Below, piece after piece: positions 17,033 to 26,361 of a stretch of 35,869 bases of DNA. How positions within the stretch are numbered: position 1 is the first letter of the stretch; every line of letters begins with the position of its first letter. The stretch spans positions 1 through 35,869 of the forward strand of contig JAEUOJ010000056.1 in assembly GCA_016789495.1 (NCBI GenBank). Reading direction: 5' to 3'. Source of the stretch: Accumulibacter sp. (GTDB lineage Bacteria; Pseudomonadota; Gammaproteobacteria; Burkholderiales; Rhodocyclaceae). The position numbers were made by a program, and so were the translations under genes. The notes under the pieces were generated by a model, which was not told where the DNA came from, made no database searches, and saw nothing but the letters and a program-made list of their open reading frames with translations.

Positions 17033-19150
17033 TTACGCCTTGAGCTGTTCGATCAGTTCCGCTTGCGCCGAATGCGGGCTGGTCCGCGAACCGCGACGCA
17101 GGTGGTAGCTGCCGTCTGGGTTCAATTCCCACGCCTGCTGGTTGTCGTTGAGATAGATCTGCAGTCCTTCGGCGATCACACGCCGCTTCAACTTGCGGTC
17201 GAGAACCGGGAACGCCAGTTCGATGCGTCGGAAAAAGTTGCGTTCCATCCAGTCGGCGCTGGATAAATAGACCTTTTCCTCGCCGCCGGCATAAAAGTAG
17301 AACACCCGGTGATGTTCGAGCTGGCGGCCGATGATCGAGCGGACGGTGATGTTGTCCGATAGTCCCTTGACGCCGGCGCGCAACCCGCAGACGCCGCGAA
17401 CGATCATGTCGATCTTGACGCCCGCCTGCGAGGCTTCGTAAAGCGCGGCGATCGTTTCCGGTTCGAGCAGCGAATTCATCTTGGCGATGATCCGCGAACG
17501 TTTGCCGGCGCGGGCAGCTTCGGCTTCGGCGCGGATGCCGGCGACGACGTTGGCCTGCAGGCTGAACGGCGCCTGCCAGAGGTGCGTCAGCGTCTGCGCG
17601 TGTCCGAGGCCGGTGAGCTGCTTGAAGACCTCGTTGGTGTCGGTGCCGATGTCCTCGTTGCAGGTCAGCAGCCCGAAATCGGAGTAAAGGCGGGCTGTTT
17701 TCGGATGGTAATTGCCGGTGCCGAGGTGGACATAGCGACGCAGGATGCTGCCGGATTTGCCTTCCTCGCGACGGACGATCATCAGCATCTTGGCGTGCGT
17801 CTTGTAGCCGACGACCCCGTAGACGACATGCGCGCCGACTTCCTCGAGCCGGGTTGCCCAGCCGATGTTCGCTTCCTCGTCGAAGCGCGCCATCAGTTCG
17901 ACGACGACGGTGACTTCCTTGCCGTTCTGCGCCGCGCGCAGCAGCGATTGCATCAACACCGAATCGGTGCCGGTACGGTAAACCGTCATCTTGATCGCCA
18001 CCACCTGCGGATCAACCGCCGACTGTTCGAGCATCTCGATCACCGGCGTGAAGCTCTGGTACGGATGATGAAGCAGGATGTCGCCGCCACGGATGGCGTC
18101 GAAAACACTGTGGCATTTGTGCAGGGCTTTCGGCAGACCTGGAGCAAACGGCTGGAATTTCAGATCGTTGCGCAATACCCAGTCCGGCACCTGCATCAGG
18201 CGCGCCAGGTTGACCGGGCCGGCGACGCGATACAGATCGCTCTCGCAGAGATTGAACTGGCCGAGCAGGAACTCGATCATCGCGTCCGAACAGTTGTCGG
18301 CGACTTCCAGGCGTACCGCGTCGCCGAAGTTGCGCTGCGGTAGCTCGCCCTGGATCTTGGTGCGCAAGTTCTTGACTTCCTCCTCGTCGACGAACAGGTC
18401 GCTGTTGCGGGTGACCCGGAACTGGTAGCAGCCGAGCACCTTCATGCCGGCGAACAGTTCATGGACGAATTCGTGCAGGATCGACGACAGGAAGACGAAA
18501 GTGTATTCGCTGCTGCCCAATTCGCGCGGCAGGCGGATCACCCGCGGCAGAACACGCGGCGCCTGGACGATTGCCGCCCCGGAACTGCGACCGAAAGCGT
18601 CGCGGCCTTCGAGTTCGACGGCGAAATTCAAACTCTTGTTCAGCACGCGCGGAAAGGGGTGCGACGGATCGAGACCGATCGGCGTGATCACCGGCATCAC
18701 TTCACGGAAAAAGAAGTCGCGGATCCACTCGCGTTGCGCCGGGTTCCAATCCAGGCGCTTGTCGAAATGGATGCCTTCCTTGGCCATCGCCGGCAGGATT
18801 TCGTCATTGAGCAGCGCGTACTGTTCCTTGACCAGCGCGTGCGTCTCGTCGCTGACCATCTGATAGACTTCGCGGGCGGTCTTGCCGTCGGTGGTGATCG
18901 CCACCGAACCGAGCTTGAGCTGCTCCTTGATGCCGGCGACGCGGATTTCGAAGAATTCATCGAGGTTGCTGCTGACGATGCACAGGAAACGCAGACGTTC
19001 GAGCAACGGGGTGCGCGGATTTTTCGCCTGATACAGCACCCGTTTGTTGAAACCGAGCAGGCCCATCTCGCGGTTCTGGAAATAGTCCGCGGGAAAGCCG
19101 CTCGGCGAATGCAGGGTAGGGGTCTCGGTGGTCTGTGGTTCAGTGGTCAT
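17033..19150 (-). CDS. ppk1: Polyphosphate kinase 1 (Ppk1)
   Basis: 705 residues. Ppk1 reversibly moves the gamma-phosphate of ATP onto a polyphosphate chain. The N-terminal domain has NREMGLLGFNKRVL and FLCIVSSNLDEFFEIRVAGIKEQ. The catalytic domains show VAIKMTVYRTGTDS, ELMARFDEEANIGWATRLEE, His452 in GYKTHAKMLMIVRR (the histidine that becomes phosphorylated) and His613 in QLEHHRVFYFYAGG, with SSADWMERNFFRRIE. The length is usual. It diverges from ppx across 244 bases, so synthesis and degradation of polyphosphate are encoded back to back. Upstream I could not recognise a convincing Pho box. In Accumulibacter-type polyphosphate accumulators this gene is a standard marker. Confidence 0.98.
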   Translation of the reverse strand: MTTEPQTTETPTLHSPSGFPADYFQNREMGLLGFNKRVLYQAKNPRTPLLERLRFLCIVSSNLDEFFEIRVAGIKEQLKLGSVAITTDGKTAREVYQMVSDETHALVKEQYALLNDEILPAMAKEGIHFDKRLDWNPAQREWIRDFFFREVMPVITPIGLDPSHPFPRVLNKSLNFAVELEGRDAFGRSSGAAIVQAPRVLPRVIRLPRELGSSEYTFVFLSSILHEFVHELFAGMKVLGCYQFRVTRNSDLFVDEEEVKNLRTKIQGELPQRNFGDAVRLEVADNCSDAMIEFLLGQFNLCESDLYRVAGPVNLARLMQVPDWVLRNDLKFQPFAPGLPKALHKCHSVFDAIRGGDILLHHPYQSFTPVIEMLEQSAVDPQVVAIKMTVYRTGTDSVLMQSLLRAAQNGKEVTVVVELMARFDEEANIGWATRLEEVGAHVVYGVVGYKTHAKMLMIVRREEGKSGSILRRYVHLGTGNYHPKTARLYSDFGLLTCNEDIGTDTNEVFKQLTGLGHAQTLTHLWQAPFSLQANVVAGIRAEAEAARAGKRSRIIAKMNSLLEPETIAALYEASQAGVKIDMIVRGVCGLRAGVKGLSDNITVRSIIGRQLEHHRVFYFYAGGEEKVYLSSADWMERNFFRRIELAFPVLDRKLKRRVIAEGLQIYLNDNQQAWELNPDGSYHLRRGSRTSPHSAQAELIEQLKA

Positions 19151-19394
19151 CGGTCTATTCCATCAGAATTAAAGAAGTGGTCTGGCGTCAATTCGACGGC
19201 CTGCATATTACAGCCATCATTTGTCTGCTTGGCGGTCTGCGCGGCCATTTCACGGCGCAATGTCGATCAACGGCATTTTCGATGACTTCAGCGGGCGATC
19301 GCCGACTGTCGGAATGGTAAAATTGCCGCCCGCCTAAAAGTTTGCGCCGGCATTTTTTCCCTCCACTTCCCCCACCCATGGCCAGTACTCACCA
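19151..19394. promoter_or_regulatory. Divergent promoter region of ppk1 and ppx
   Basis: Both genes must be started from these 244 bases. A -10-like TAAAAT (19318-19323) faces ppx; a TTGACG on the minus strand (19187-19192) faces ppk1 but lacks a well-spaced -10. No tandem CTGTCAT-type Pho box is evident by eye. Confidence 0.5.
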
Positions 19395-20930
19395 ATGAGC
19401 TACGAACTGATCGCCGGAGTCGACCTCGGGTCCAACAGCTTTCGCTTGCAGGTCGGCCGCATCGTCGGCGACCGCATCCATCCCCTGGATACCCTCAAGG
19501 AACCCGTGCGTCTCGGTGCCGGGCTGACCCGGGAAAAAATTCTCGATCACGCCTCGCAACAGCGAGCGATCGACGCCCTGCGGCGTTTCGGCGAGCGCTT
19601 GCGCAGTTTCGCGCCGGAAACCGTCCGCGCGGTGACCACCGACGCGATGCGCGTCGCCCGCAATTCACATCTGGTGCTGCCGTTGGCCGAGGCGGCGCTT
19701 GGTTTTCCGATCGAACTGATCGGCGGTCGCGAGGAAGCGCGCCTGATTTTCATTGGCGCGTCGAATGCCCTGCCAGTGGCTGGCCACCGTCGTCTGGTGG
19801 TGGACATCGGCGGCGGGTCGACCGAATTCATCATCGGCGAGAATACCGTGCCATTGATGATGGAATCGCTGTTCATGGGCTGCATCAGCTACCGGCAACG
19901 CTATTTCCCGGAAGGACGGGTCGATAAGAAGCGGATGTATGCCGCCGAAGTGGCGGCGGCGCGCGAGATCGAAGCCATCGCCGTCGATTATCGGCGTCTC
20001 GGTTGGCATGAGGCCGTCGGTTCGTCGGGGTCGGCGCAGGAGATTACCGACATCCTCGAAGCCAATGGCTTGAATCCGGCCGGGGTGACCGGCATCAGCC
20101 GGGAAGGACTCGGCAAGCTGCGCCAGTTGCTGGTGCAGGCCGGTTCGGCCGAAGCGCTGGGTCTGGAAGGAATGCGTGGCGATCGAGTGGCGATCCTGCC
20201 CGGCGTGGTGGCGATCATGTGCGCCGTGTTTTCGGAGATGGAGATCGAGCACATGACCTATTCCGACGGCGCCCTGCCGCTCGGCGTGCTTTACGATTTG
20301 CTCGGCCGTTTCGAACATCATGACACCCGCGACCAGACGGTCGTCCAGTTCATGCGACGTTACCAGGCCGATGAAGAGCAGATCATCCGGGTCGAGCGCA
20401 CCGCGCTGACCCTGCTCGGTCAGTTGATCAAGCTCGACGCGCCGGAAAACGAAAACGACGCGCACTTTTTACGCTGGGCGACCTCGCTACACGAAATCGG
20501 CGTGTCGGTGGCGCACGCCGAGGCTCACAAGCATGGCGCTTACATTCTGACCCACGCCGACATGCCGGGTTTTTCCAAACGCGACCAGGCACGGCTGGCG
20601 CTGCTGGTGCTCGGGCAACGCGGCAAATTGCAGAAATTGGCCTCGATGCCGGCCGGCGATCCGAACTGGCGGCTGGTGTTCTGTCTGCGGTTGGCGGTGC
20701 TGCTGCACCGTTCCCGCGAGGATCAGCCGTGGCCGAATCTGGTTGTCCGGGAGATGCCGATCGGTTTTCAGATCGAACTGCCGAGCGAGTGGTTGGACGC
20801 CAACCCGATGACCGCGGCGGCGCTCGACGAGGAAGCGATGCGTTGGCGACGGATCGGCATCCGTCTGCGCCTCAAGACGCTCGTCGACCAGCCGCCGCCC
20901 GCCATCGAGCCGGCGCGGAAACCGCTCTGA
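19395..20930 (+). CDS. ppx: Exopolyphosphatase (Ppx/GppA family)
   Basis: 511 residues, like E. coli Ppx (513). The ASKHA phosphate-binding motifs are AGVDLGSNSFRLQVGRI at the N-terminus and VVDIGGGSTEFIIGE (about 135-149). Between them lie AVTTDAMRVARN and LIGGREEARLIFIGAS. The C-terminal half is the helical HD-like domain (LLGQLIKLDAPENENDAHFLRWATSLHEIGVSVAHAEAHKHGAYIL) seen in long Ppx proteins. It splits terminal phosphate from polyphosphate; GppA-type pppGpp hydrolysis is an alternative or additional activity in this family, notable with relA 2.4 kb away. The position opposite ppk1 favours Ppx. The permease gene of the next operon starts 73 bases downstream on the same strand. Confidence 0.94.
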   Translation: MSYELIAGVDLGSNSFRLQVGRIVGDRIHPLDTLKEPVRLGAGLTREKILDHASQQRAIDALRRFGERLRSFAPETVRAVTTDAMRVARNSHLVLPLAEAALGFPIELIGGREEARLIFIGASNALPVAGHRRLVVDIGGGSTEFIIGENTVPLMMESLFMGCISYRQRYFPEGRVDKKRMYAAEVAAAREIEAIAVDYRRLGWHEAVGSSGSAQEITDILEANGLNPAGVTGISREGLGKLRQLLVQAGSAEALGLEGMRGDRVAILPGVVAIMCAVFSEMEIEHMTYSDGALPLGVLYDLLGRFEHHDTRDQTVVQFMRRYQADEEQIIRVERTALTLLGQLIKLDAPENENDAHFLRWATSLHEIGVSVAHAEAHKHGAYILTHADMPGFSKRDQARLALLVLGQRGKLQKLASMPAGDPNWRLVFCLRLAVLLHRSREDQPWPNLVVREMPIGFQIELPSEWLDANPMTAAALDEEAMRWRRIGIRLRLKTLVDQPPPAIEPARKPL

Positions 20931-21003
20931 CGGACCGGACGCGTGACGCGACCCCACGACGGCCGCGGTTCGCATCCGACCGGTACCAGGTGATGGCGTA
21001 GGC

Positions 21004-22134
21004 ATGCCGGCGGCGACGATAAGCGCCAGCGAAGCGAACGGCGTCGTACGGGTGGAACTTGCCGGCGAGTGGACGGTGGCTGGTCTGCCCACCTCGATCG
21101 CTCCCTTGCAAACCCAGTTGCGTCGATTGGCGGACCGGCCACCGGAATCGGTGCAATGGCGCTTGCAGACCATCCTCCGGCTCGATAGCGCCGCGGCGAT
21201 CCTGCTCTGGCATGCATGGGGGCGACGCTGGCCGTCGTCGATCGAACTGTCGGCGGCGCATCGTCAGGTCATCGAGCGCGTCGCGGCCAGCGCCGGCGCC
21301 GTCGACGGCCAATCGCGGCCGGCGCGTGACCTGTTGCTGCCGCTGCTCGGGTTGGGCCGCTGGGTGCTGACGGCGATCGATCACCTGCGGGGAATGATCG
21401 CGCTGCTCGGCCAACTGATCCTCGACCTCATTCACCTGGGTCGTCACCCGCGCGACATGCCCTGGCGCGAATTCTCGGCGCATCTCTACAAAAGCGGCGC
21501 GCAGGCCTTGCCGGTGACGACGTTGATCGGCTTTCTGATCGGCATCGTCGTCTCCTATCTGGCGGCGTTGCAATTGAAATCGTTTGGCGCCGACGTGTTG
21601 ATCGTCAATCTGTTGGGGATCGGCATCGTCCGCGAACTCGGTCCGGTGCTGGTGGCGGTGCTGGTCGCCGGGCGTTCGGGGTCGGCGATGACCGCGCAGA
21701 TCGGCGTGATGAGGGTCACCGAGGAAATCGATGCCTTGGCGACGATGGGGGTTTCGCGCAGTCTGCGACTGGTGCTGCCGAAAGTGCTGGCGCTGACGGT
21801 GGCGATGCCGCTGCTGGTCGTCTGGTGTTCGGTGGCCGGCATCGTCGGCGGCATGATTTCCGCCAAGCTGCAGATGGATTTGTCGTACGGATTTTTCATC
21901 GAGGCCCTGCCACGGGTGGTGCCGGTGGCCAACTGGTGGATCGGCATCGGCAAAGGGGCGGTTTTCGGGCTGTTGATCGCGATTATCGCCTGCCATTTCG
22001 GACTGCGCGTCGCGCCGAACACCGAAAGCCTGTCGGCGCGGACCACGGCCGCGGTCGTGACCGCGATCACGGTGTCGATACTGGTCGACGCGGTCTTCGC
22101 CATCCTGACGCGCGGCATCGGCATCCCGCTGTGA
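21004..22134 (+). CDS. MlaE-type lipid ABC permease with N-terminal STAS domain
   Basis: 376 residues, over 100 longer than E. coli MlaE. The first ~95 residues form a STAS-like domain (VVRVELAGEWTVAGL, RLDSAAAILLWHAWG), which in E. coli is a separate protein, MlaB. The rest is the MlaE permease: ALPVTTLIGFLIGIVVSYLAALQLKSFGA, GIGIVRELGPVLVAVLVAGRSGSAMTAQIG and VTEEIDALATMGVSRSLRLVLPKVLAL, with about five or six membrane segments. It would form the inner-membrane core of an MCE transporter moving phospholipids or other lipids. ATG 21004 has a poor ribosome binding site. It overlaps the ATPase gene in GTGA. Confidence 0.93.
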   Translation: MPAATISASEANGVVRVELAGEWTVAGLPTSIAPLQTQLRRLADRPPESVQWRLQTILRLDSAAAILLWHAWGRRWPSSIELSAAHRQVIERVAASAGAVDGQSRPARDLLLPLLGLGRWVLTAIDHLRGMIALLGQLILDLIHLGRHPRDMPWREFSAHLYKSGAQALPVTTLIGFLIGIVVSYLAALQLKSFGADVLIVNLLGIGIVRELGPVLVAVLVAGRSGSAMTAQIGVMRVTEEIDALATMGVSRSLRLVLPKVLALTVAMPLLVVWCSVAGIVGGMISAKLQMDLSYGFFIEALPRVVPVANWWIGIGKGAVFGLLIAIIACHFGLRVAPNTESLSARTTAAVVTAITVSILVDAVFAILTRGIGIPL

Positions 22135-22919
22135 CCACGACAGTCGGGCAGGCGGATACGCCGGTGATCGCCGTCCGCGATCTGCATAGCCAATTCGGCG
22201 ATCTGGTGGTCCATCGCGGGGTCGATCTGCAGGTCGAGCGTGGGCAGTTGCTGGCGATGGTCGGCGGTTCGGGCAGCGGCAAGACCACCTTGCTGCGGGC
22301 GATTGTCGGTCTGTCGGTTCCCAAGGCCGGTGAAGTCAGACTGTTCGGACAACCGGTTCTCGACCCTGATCCGCTACGACAACGCGCCTTGCGTCGCCGC
22401 TTCGGCGTGCTGTTTCAACATGGGGCGCTGTTTTCGGCGTTGTCGGTGCATGACAACATCGCCTTTCCGTTGCGCGAACTGCGACGCTTCGACGAGGCGC
22501 TGATCGGCGATCTGGTGCGGCTCAAGCTGGCGATGGTCGAACTCGAACCGCGACATGCCCGGCTGATGCCCGCCGAGTTGTCCGGCGGGATGGTCAAGCG
22601 CGTCGCCTTGGCGCGAGCGCTGGCGCTGGAACCCGAGTTGCTGGTTCTCGACGAGCCGACCGCTGGCCTGGACCCGGATCGCAGCGCCAATTTCGTCCGT
22701 CTGATCGGCACCCTGCAGAAAGAACTGACGTTTACGGTATTGATGGTCACCCACGATCTGGCTACCCTCGACGCTTTGGCCACCAGGCTGGCGGTACTGG
22801 CCGATCATCGTATCGTCGCCTGTGGAACGCCTGCCGAGGTGCGCGCCGTCGCGCATCCGTTCATCGACAATTTTTTCGGCGCCGAACGCCCGGCTGCCGG
22901 AACGAAAGCAAAAGGCTAG
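22131..22919 (+). CDS. MlaF-type ABC transporter ATPase
   Basis: 262 residues from GTG 22131. The Walker A is GGSGSGKTT, the Q-loop lies in RFGVLFQHGALFSALSVHDNIAFPL (typical of the MlaF/MKL group), the signature is LSGGMVKRVALARALAL, the Walker B is LLVLDEPTAGLDPD, and the switch His is in LMVTHDL. It drives the MCE transporter encoded around it. The extra C-terminal tail (HPFIDNFFGAERPAAG) resembles the MlaF tail that grips the partner subunit. The frame is open further upstream but only as a shadow of the permease. Start is by GTGA overlap with the permease stop. Confidence 0.93.
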   Translation: MTTTVGQADTPVIAVRDLHSQFGDLVVHRGVDLQVERGQLLAMVGGSGSGKTTLLRAIVGLSVPKAGEVRLFGQPVLDPDPLRQRALRRRFGVLFQHGALFSALSVHDNIAFPLRELRRFDEALIGDLVRLKLAMVELEPRHARLMPAELSGGMVKRVALARALALEPELLVLDEPTAGLDPDRSANFVRLIGTLQKELTFTVLMVTHDLATLDALATRLAVLADHRIVACGTPAEVRAVAHPFIDNFFGAERPAAGTKAKG

Positions 22920-22921
22920 TG

Positions 22922-23884
22922 ATGGAGAATCGTTCGCATGCCCTGGCCGCCGGCTTGTTCACCCTGCTGCTCGGCGCCGTCACGGCGTTGGCTTTCTGGT
23001 GGTTCGGCGGCAAGCACGAGACGAGCCAGGAGTTTTTCGTCGTCACCCGGCAAAACGTCACCGGGCTGAACCTGCAAGGGCAGGTCCGCTACCGCGGCAT
23101 CCGGGTCGGCAAAGTGCAGGCGATCGATCTCGACCCGGAGGATACGGCCAACATTCTGGTGCGGATCAGCATCAATCAATCGGTGCCGGTGACCCGCGGC
23201 ACCACCGCCAGGCTCGGTTATCAGGGAATTACCGGTATCGCGCACATCCTGCTCGAGCAGGAAGGGGACGACCAGACGCCTTTGCCGGGCGGGACGCCGG
23301 TGGCGTCGCTGCTGGGCGAGACTTCGGCGTTGCCCCGTATCGCCATGCGCCCGTCGTTGATCCAGGAGTTGTCGGAAACCGGCGGCGCGACCTTGCGACA
23401 GGCGCGCGATCTGCTGGCCAACGCCAACGAGGTCCTGGACAGCCCGGGCTTCGATAACATCATTAGCAACCTCGAAGCGACAACCGCCAGTACCCGGGCC
23501 ATCGCTGCCCGGCTCGAACAACTGCTGACTCCGGCCAATGTCCGCTCGCTGCAGACGACCCTGGCGCATGCCGGTCAGGCGGCGGCCGAAGCGGCGCCGT
23601 TGATGAGCGAATTCCGCCAGCTGACCGCGCGCCTGCGCCTGATCAGCGATCGGCTGGACATCCTGATCGCCGATCCGGGCGGGCAGGGCGTCGGTGTCCT
23701 GCTGCCACGACTCAACGATCTGGGCAATGAGCTGGCGACCAACTCGCAACAACTCGGACGGGTGCTGCAAATGCTCGAGGACTCACCGCAGAGTCTGGTC
23801 TTTGGCCGGCGACCGCTGCCGCCAGGGCCGGGCGAGCCGGGCTTTGTCGTTCCCGGAGCACACGGCAATAGGGCCAGACCATGA
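22922..23884 (+). CDS. MlaD-type MCE-domain protein
   Basis: 320 residues. One N-terminal membrane anchor (about residues 7-27, ALAAGLFTLLLGAVTALAFWW), one MCE domain (about 38-115: FFVVTRQNVTGLNLQGQVRYRGIRVGKVQAIDLD, RLGYQGITGIAHILLEQ) and a long helical C-terminus. MCE proteins form hexameric rings in the periplasm with a central hydrophobic lipid channel; the helical tail may extend the tunnel as in PqiB- or LetB-like proteins. ATG 22922 follows the ATPase stop by two bases, with AAAGG upstream; a GTG at 22919 is an alternative start. The MCE count (one) is as in E. coli MlaD, but the tail is longer. Confidence 0.92.
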   Translation: MENRSHALAAGLFTLLLGAVTALAFWWFGGKHETSQEFFVVTRQNVTGLNLQGQVRYRGIRVGKVQAIDLDPEDTANILVRISINQSVPVTRGTTARLGYQGITGIAHILLEQEGDDQTPLPGGTPVASLLGETSALPRIAMRPSLIQELSETGGATLRQARDLLANANEVLDSPGFDNIISNLEATTASTRAIAARLEQLLTPANVRSLQTTLAHAGQAAAEAAPLMSEFRQLTARLRLISDRLDILIADPGGQGVGVLLPRLNDLGNELATNSQQLGRVLQMLEDSPQSLVFGRRPLPPGPGEPGFVVPGAHGNRARP

Positions 23885-24486
23885 ACCGGCGTTCACTCTC
23901 GTTTGTCCTGCTATTGCTGCTCGCCGCCTGCGCCGACACCGGCCGTGGTCCGGCGCAGATCGAGGTCTATGATTTCGGTTTGCCGCCGGCGCCGCTGGCC
24001 GATGTCGGACCGTGGCCGAGGGTGGCGCTGGAAATCAGGGCGGCGAATTGGCTCGACACCCCCGCCGTCGGCTATCGCCTGCTCTACGACAATCCCCTGC
24101 AGTGGCGGAGTTACGCACTCAGCCGCTGGGCCGCGCCGCCCAGCCAGTTGCTCGGCCAGCGCCTGCGGCAACAGTTGGCGCTGGCCGGCAGCGGTGGTCC
24201 CGTCGGGGGGCAGTGCGTGTTGCGAGTCGAATTGCGGATGTTTGCCCAGGTTTTCGTCGACCCGCAACGCAGTCGAGGGGAGTTGCACGGCATGGCCGGA
24301 CTGTTCGACGGCCATCGGCGCGTGCTGGCGGAGCGCCGGCTGGCGATCGTACGCGACGCGCCTTCGGCCGATGCCCGCGGTGGGGTTTTGGCGCTGGTCG
24401 CCACCGGCGACGAATTGGCGCAACAGCTTGCCGAATGGTTGAATGATGCCGAAAAACGTGGCAGGCTGGACGACTGCCGGATGTAG
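23881..24486 (+). CDS. ABC-type transport auxiliary lipoprotein (PqiC/MCE-associated)
   Basis: 201 residues. A lipoprotein signal MNRRSLSFVLLLLLAAC puts the lipidated Cys at 17. The mature part fits the ABC-transport auxiliary family (YDFGLPP start; then RVALEIRAANWLDTPAVGYRLLYDNPLQWRSYALSRWAAPPSQLLGQRLRQQL; then an ERRLAI strand and a C-terminal helix). Such lipoproteins are probably outer-membrane partners of MCE transporters, as PqiC is for PqiB. ATG 23881 overlaps the MCE gene stop in ATGA, so this is the fourth gene of the operon. No MlaC-type periplasmic shuttle is encoded here. Confidence 0.88.
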   Translation: MNRRSLSFVLLLLLAACADTGRGPAQIEVYDFGLPPAPLADVGPWPRVALEIRAANWLDTPAVGYRLLYDNPLQWRSYALSRWAAPPSQLLGQRLRQQLALAGSGGPVGGQCVLRVELRMFAQVFVDPQRSRGELHGMAGLFDGHRRVLAERRLAIVRDAPSADARGGVLALVATGDELAQQLAEWLNDAEKRGRLDDCRM

Positions 24487-24490
24487 GCCG

Positions 24491-24536
24491 TTGCGCAGAC
24501 GGTGTCATCACCATAATTTACTCGATCAACAGGAGG
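24491..24536 (+). promoter_or_regulatory. Candidate promoter and RBS of the acyl-CoA ligase gene
   Basis: TTGCGC (24491-24496) and CATAAT (24512-24517) are 15 bases apart, somewhat short for sigma-70. AGGAGG at 24531-24536 is a full Shine-Dalgarno nine bases before the ATG. This suggests that the ligase gene can be expressed apart from the MCE operon. Confidence 0.35.
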
Positions 24537-24545
24537 ATTCAGAGA

Positions 24546-26183
24546 ATGCAGAGTATTTACGATCAGGGCCTCGATAAAAACGCGGCCAACTACACCCCTC
24601 TGACCCCGCTGACCTTCATCGCCCGTACCGCCTATATCTACCCGGAACGCACGGCGGTGATACATGGGCAACGCCGATTTACCTGGCTGGAAACCTTCAC
24701 CCGGGTGCGCCGCCTGGCGTCGGCGTTGGCCGACCACGGCATCGGCGAAGGCGATACCGTCTCGGTGATGCTCAACAATACCCCGGAGATGATCGAATGC
24801 CATTTCGGCGTGCCGGTGCTCGGCGCGGTGTTGAACACCCTGAACACCCGTCTCGACGCCGAGACGATCGCCTTCATGCTCGAGCATGGCGAAGCCAAGG
24901 TGCTGATTACCGATCGTGAGTATTCGCCGACGGTTAAAAAGGCCCTGGCCAGCCTGCAGCGGCAGCTCATCGTCATCGATGTTGATGATGCCGAATACAC
25001 CGGCCCCGGCGAGCGGCTCGGCACCCTGGAATACGAAGCCTTCATCGCCGCTGGCAGTCCCGATTTCGCCTGGCGGGGACCGGACGACGAGTGGAACGCC
25101 ATCTCGCTGAATTACACCTCGGGAACCACCGGCAACCCGAAAGGCGTCGTCTATCACCACCGCGGCGCGTATCTCAATTCGATGAGCAATATCGTCAGTT
25201 GGGGAATGCGGCCGCATTCGATTTACCTCTGGACCTTGCCGATGTTTCACTGCAATGGCTGGTGCTTCGTGTGGACGATGGCCGCCAACGCCGGCACCAA
25301 TGTCTGTTTGCGCCGGGTCGATCCGAAATTGATTTTCGACGCCATTCGTGAGCACGGAGTCACCCATTACTGCGGCGCGCCGATCGTGCATAGTCTGATG
25401 GCCAACGCCCCGGCGGCGATGCGCGCCGGAATCAACCAGAAAGTGGCCGGCCTGATCGCCGCCGCGCCGCCACCGGCGGCGGTGATCGAAGCGATGGCCC
25501 ATATCGGCGTCGATCTGACGCACGTTTACGGATTGACCGAAACCTATGGCCCGGCGGCGGTGTGCGCCAAGCATGAGCACTGGGCCGGCTTGCCGCTGGC
25601 CGAACAGGTCGAACTGAACGGCCGCCAGGGTGTGCGCTACCACGCGCAGGAAGGCATCACCGTCCGTGATCCGGCGACCATGGAGGAAGTGCCGTGGGAC
25701 GGCGAAACGATGGGCGAAATCATGTTCCGCGGCAACCTGACGATGAAAGGCTATCTGAAGAATCCAAAAGCCAGCGAAGAATCCTTCGCCGGCGGCTGGT
25801 ACCACACCGGCGATCTGGCGGTGATGCATCCGGACGGTTACGTCAAGATCAAGGATCGCTCGAAGGACGTGATCATTTCCGGCGGCGAAAACATTTCATC
25901 GATCGAAGTCGAGGACGTGCTGTACAAGCATCCGGCGGTGATCGCCGCCGCCGTCGTCGCCACCCCCGACCCGACCTGGGGCGAAGTGCCCTGCGCCTTC
26001 CTCGAATTGCGTGACGGCGCCAGCGTCACCGAGCAGGAAATCATCGACTTCTGCCGGCAGAACATGGCCCGCTTCAAGGTGCCCAAACGGGTGGTGATGT
26101 GTGTCCTGCCGAAAACCTCGACCGGGAAAATCCAGAAATACGTTTTGCGCGAGCAGGCCAAATCGTCGGCGGCGATCGAGTAA
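24546..26183 (+). CDS. Fatty-acyl-CoA synthetase (AMP-binding family)
   Basis: 545 residues of the ANL adenylating superfamily, which activates a carboxylic acid to its acyl-adenylate and then its CoA thioester. The P-loop-like A3 motif is YTSGTTGNPKG (190-200). Further motifs are GLTETYGPAAVC (A5), GWYHTGDLAVMHPDGYVKIKDRSKDVIISGGENISSIEVE (A7-A8) and PKTSTGKIQKYVLR with the catalytic Lys (A10). The N-terminus, QGLDKNAANYTPLTPLTFI, is typical of a short- to medium-chain group that includes methylmercaptopropionyl-CoA ligases (DmdB), so the substrate is not certain. It precedes a crotonase-fold gene and follows a lipid transporter operon. Confidence 0.94.
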   Translation: MQSIYDQGLDKNAANYTPLTPLTFIARTAYIYPERTAVIHGQRRFTWLETFTRVRRLASALADHGIGEGDTVSVMLNNTPEMIECHFGVPVLGAVLNTLNTRLDAETIAFMLEHGEAKVLITDREYSPTVKKALASLQRQLIVIDVDDAEYTGPGERLGTLEYEAFIAAGSPDFAWRGPDDEWNAISLNYTSGTTGNPKGVVYHHRGAYLNSMSNIVSWGMRPHSIYLWTLPMFHCNGWCFVWTMAANAGTNVCLRRVDPKLIFDAIREHGVTHYCGAPIVHSLMANAPAAMRAGINQKVAGLIAAAPPPAAVIEAMAHIGVDLTHVYGLTETYGPAAVCAKHEHWAGLPLAEQVELNGRQGVRYHAQEGITVRDPATMEEVPWDGETMGEIMFRGNLTMKGYLKNPKASEESFAGGWYHTGDLAVMHPDGYVKIKDRSKDVIISGGENISSIEVEDVLYKHPAVIAAAVVATPDPTWGEVPCAFLELRDGASVTEQEIIDFCRQNMARFKVPKRVVMCVLPKTSTGKIQKYVLREQAKSSAAIE

Positions 26184-26361
26184 GGCCTCCGGGCCGCCGT
26201 TCGGGGTGCCTGGCGCCCCGCCCGGCGCCCCGGCCGACCGCCCCGTACCAAGGAGTGACAATTCACGCCCGTGACCGGGCGAAGCCGCCGGGCCGCGCTT
26301 ACGCCTCTCTCAAGCCCGATGTTCCCCCTGGGGGAGACATTTCCAACCGGAGTCAGTTTGT

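Noticed and set aside
19151..19394. Pho box between ppk1 and ppx
   Set aside because: Expected on biological grounds, but no pair of CTGTCAT-like heptamers at 11-bp spacing could be read.
24111..25829. 572-residue minus-strand open frame
   Set aside because: It lies antisense to the MCE lipoprotein and acyl-CoA ligase genes, which have clear family motifs; it is a GC-skew shadow.
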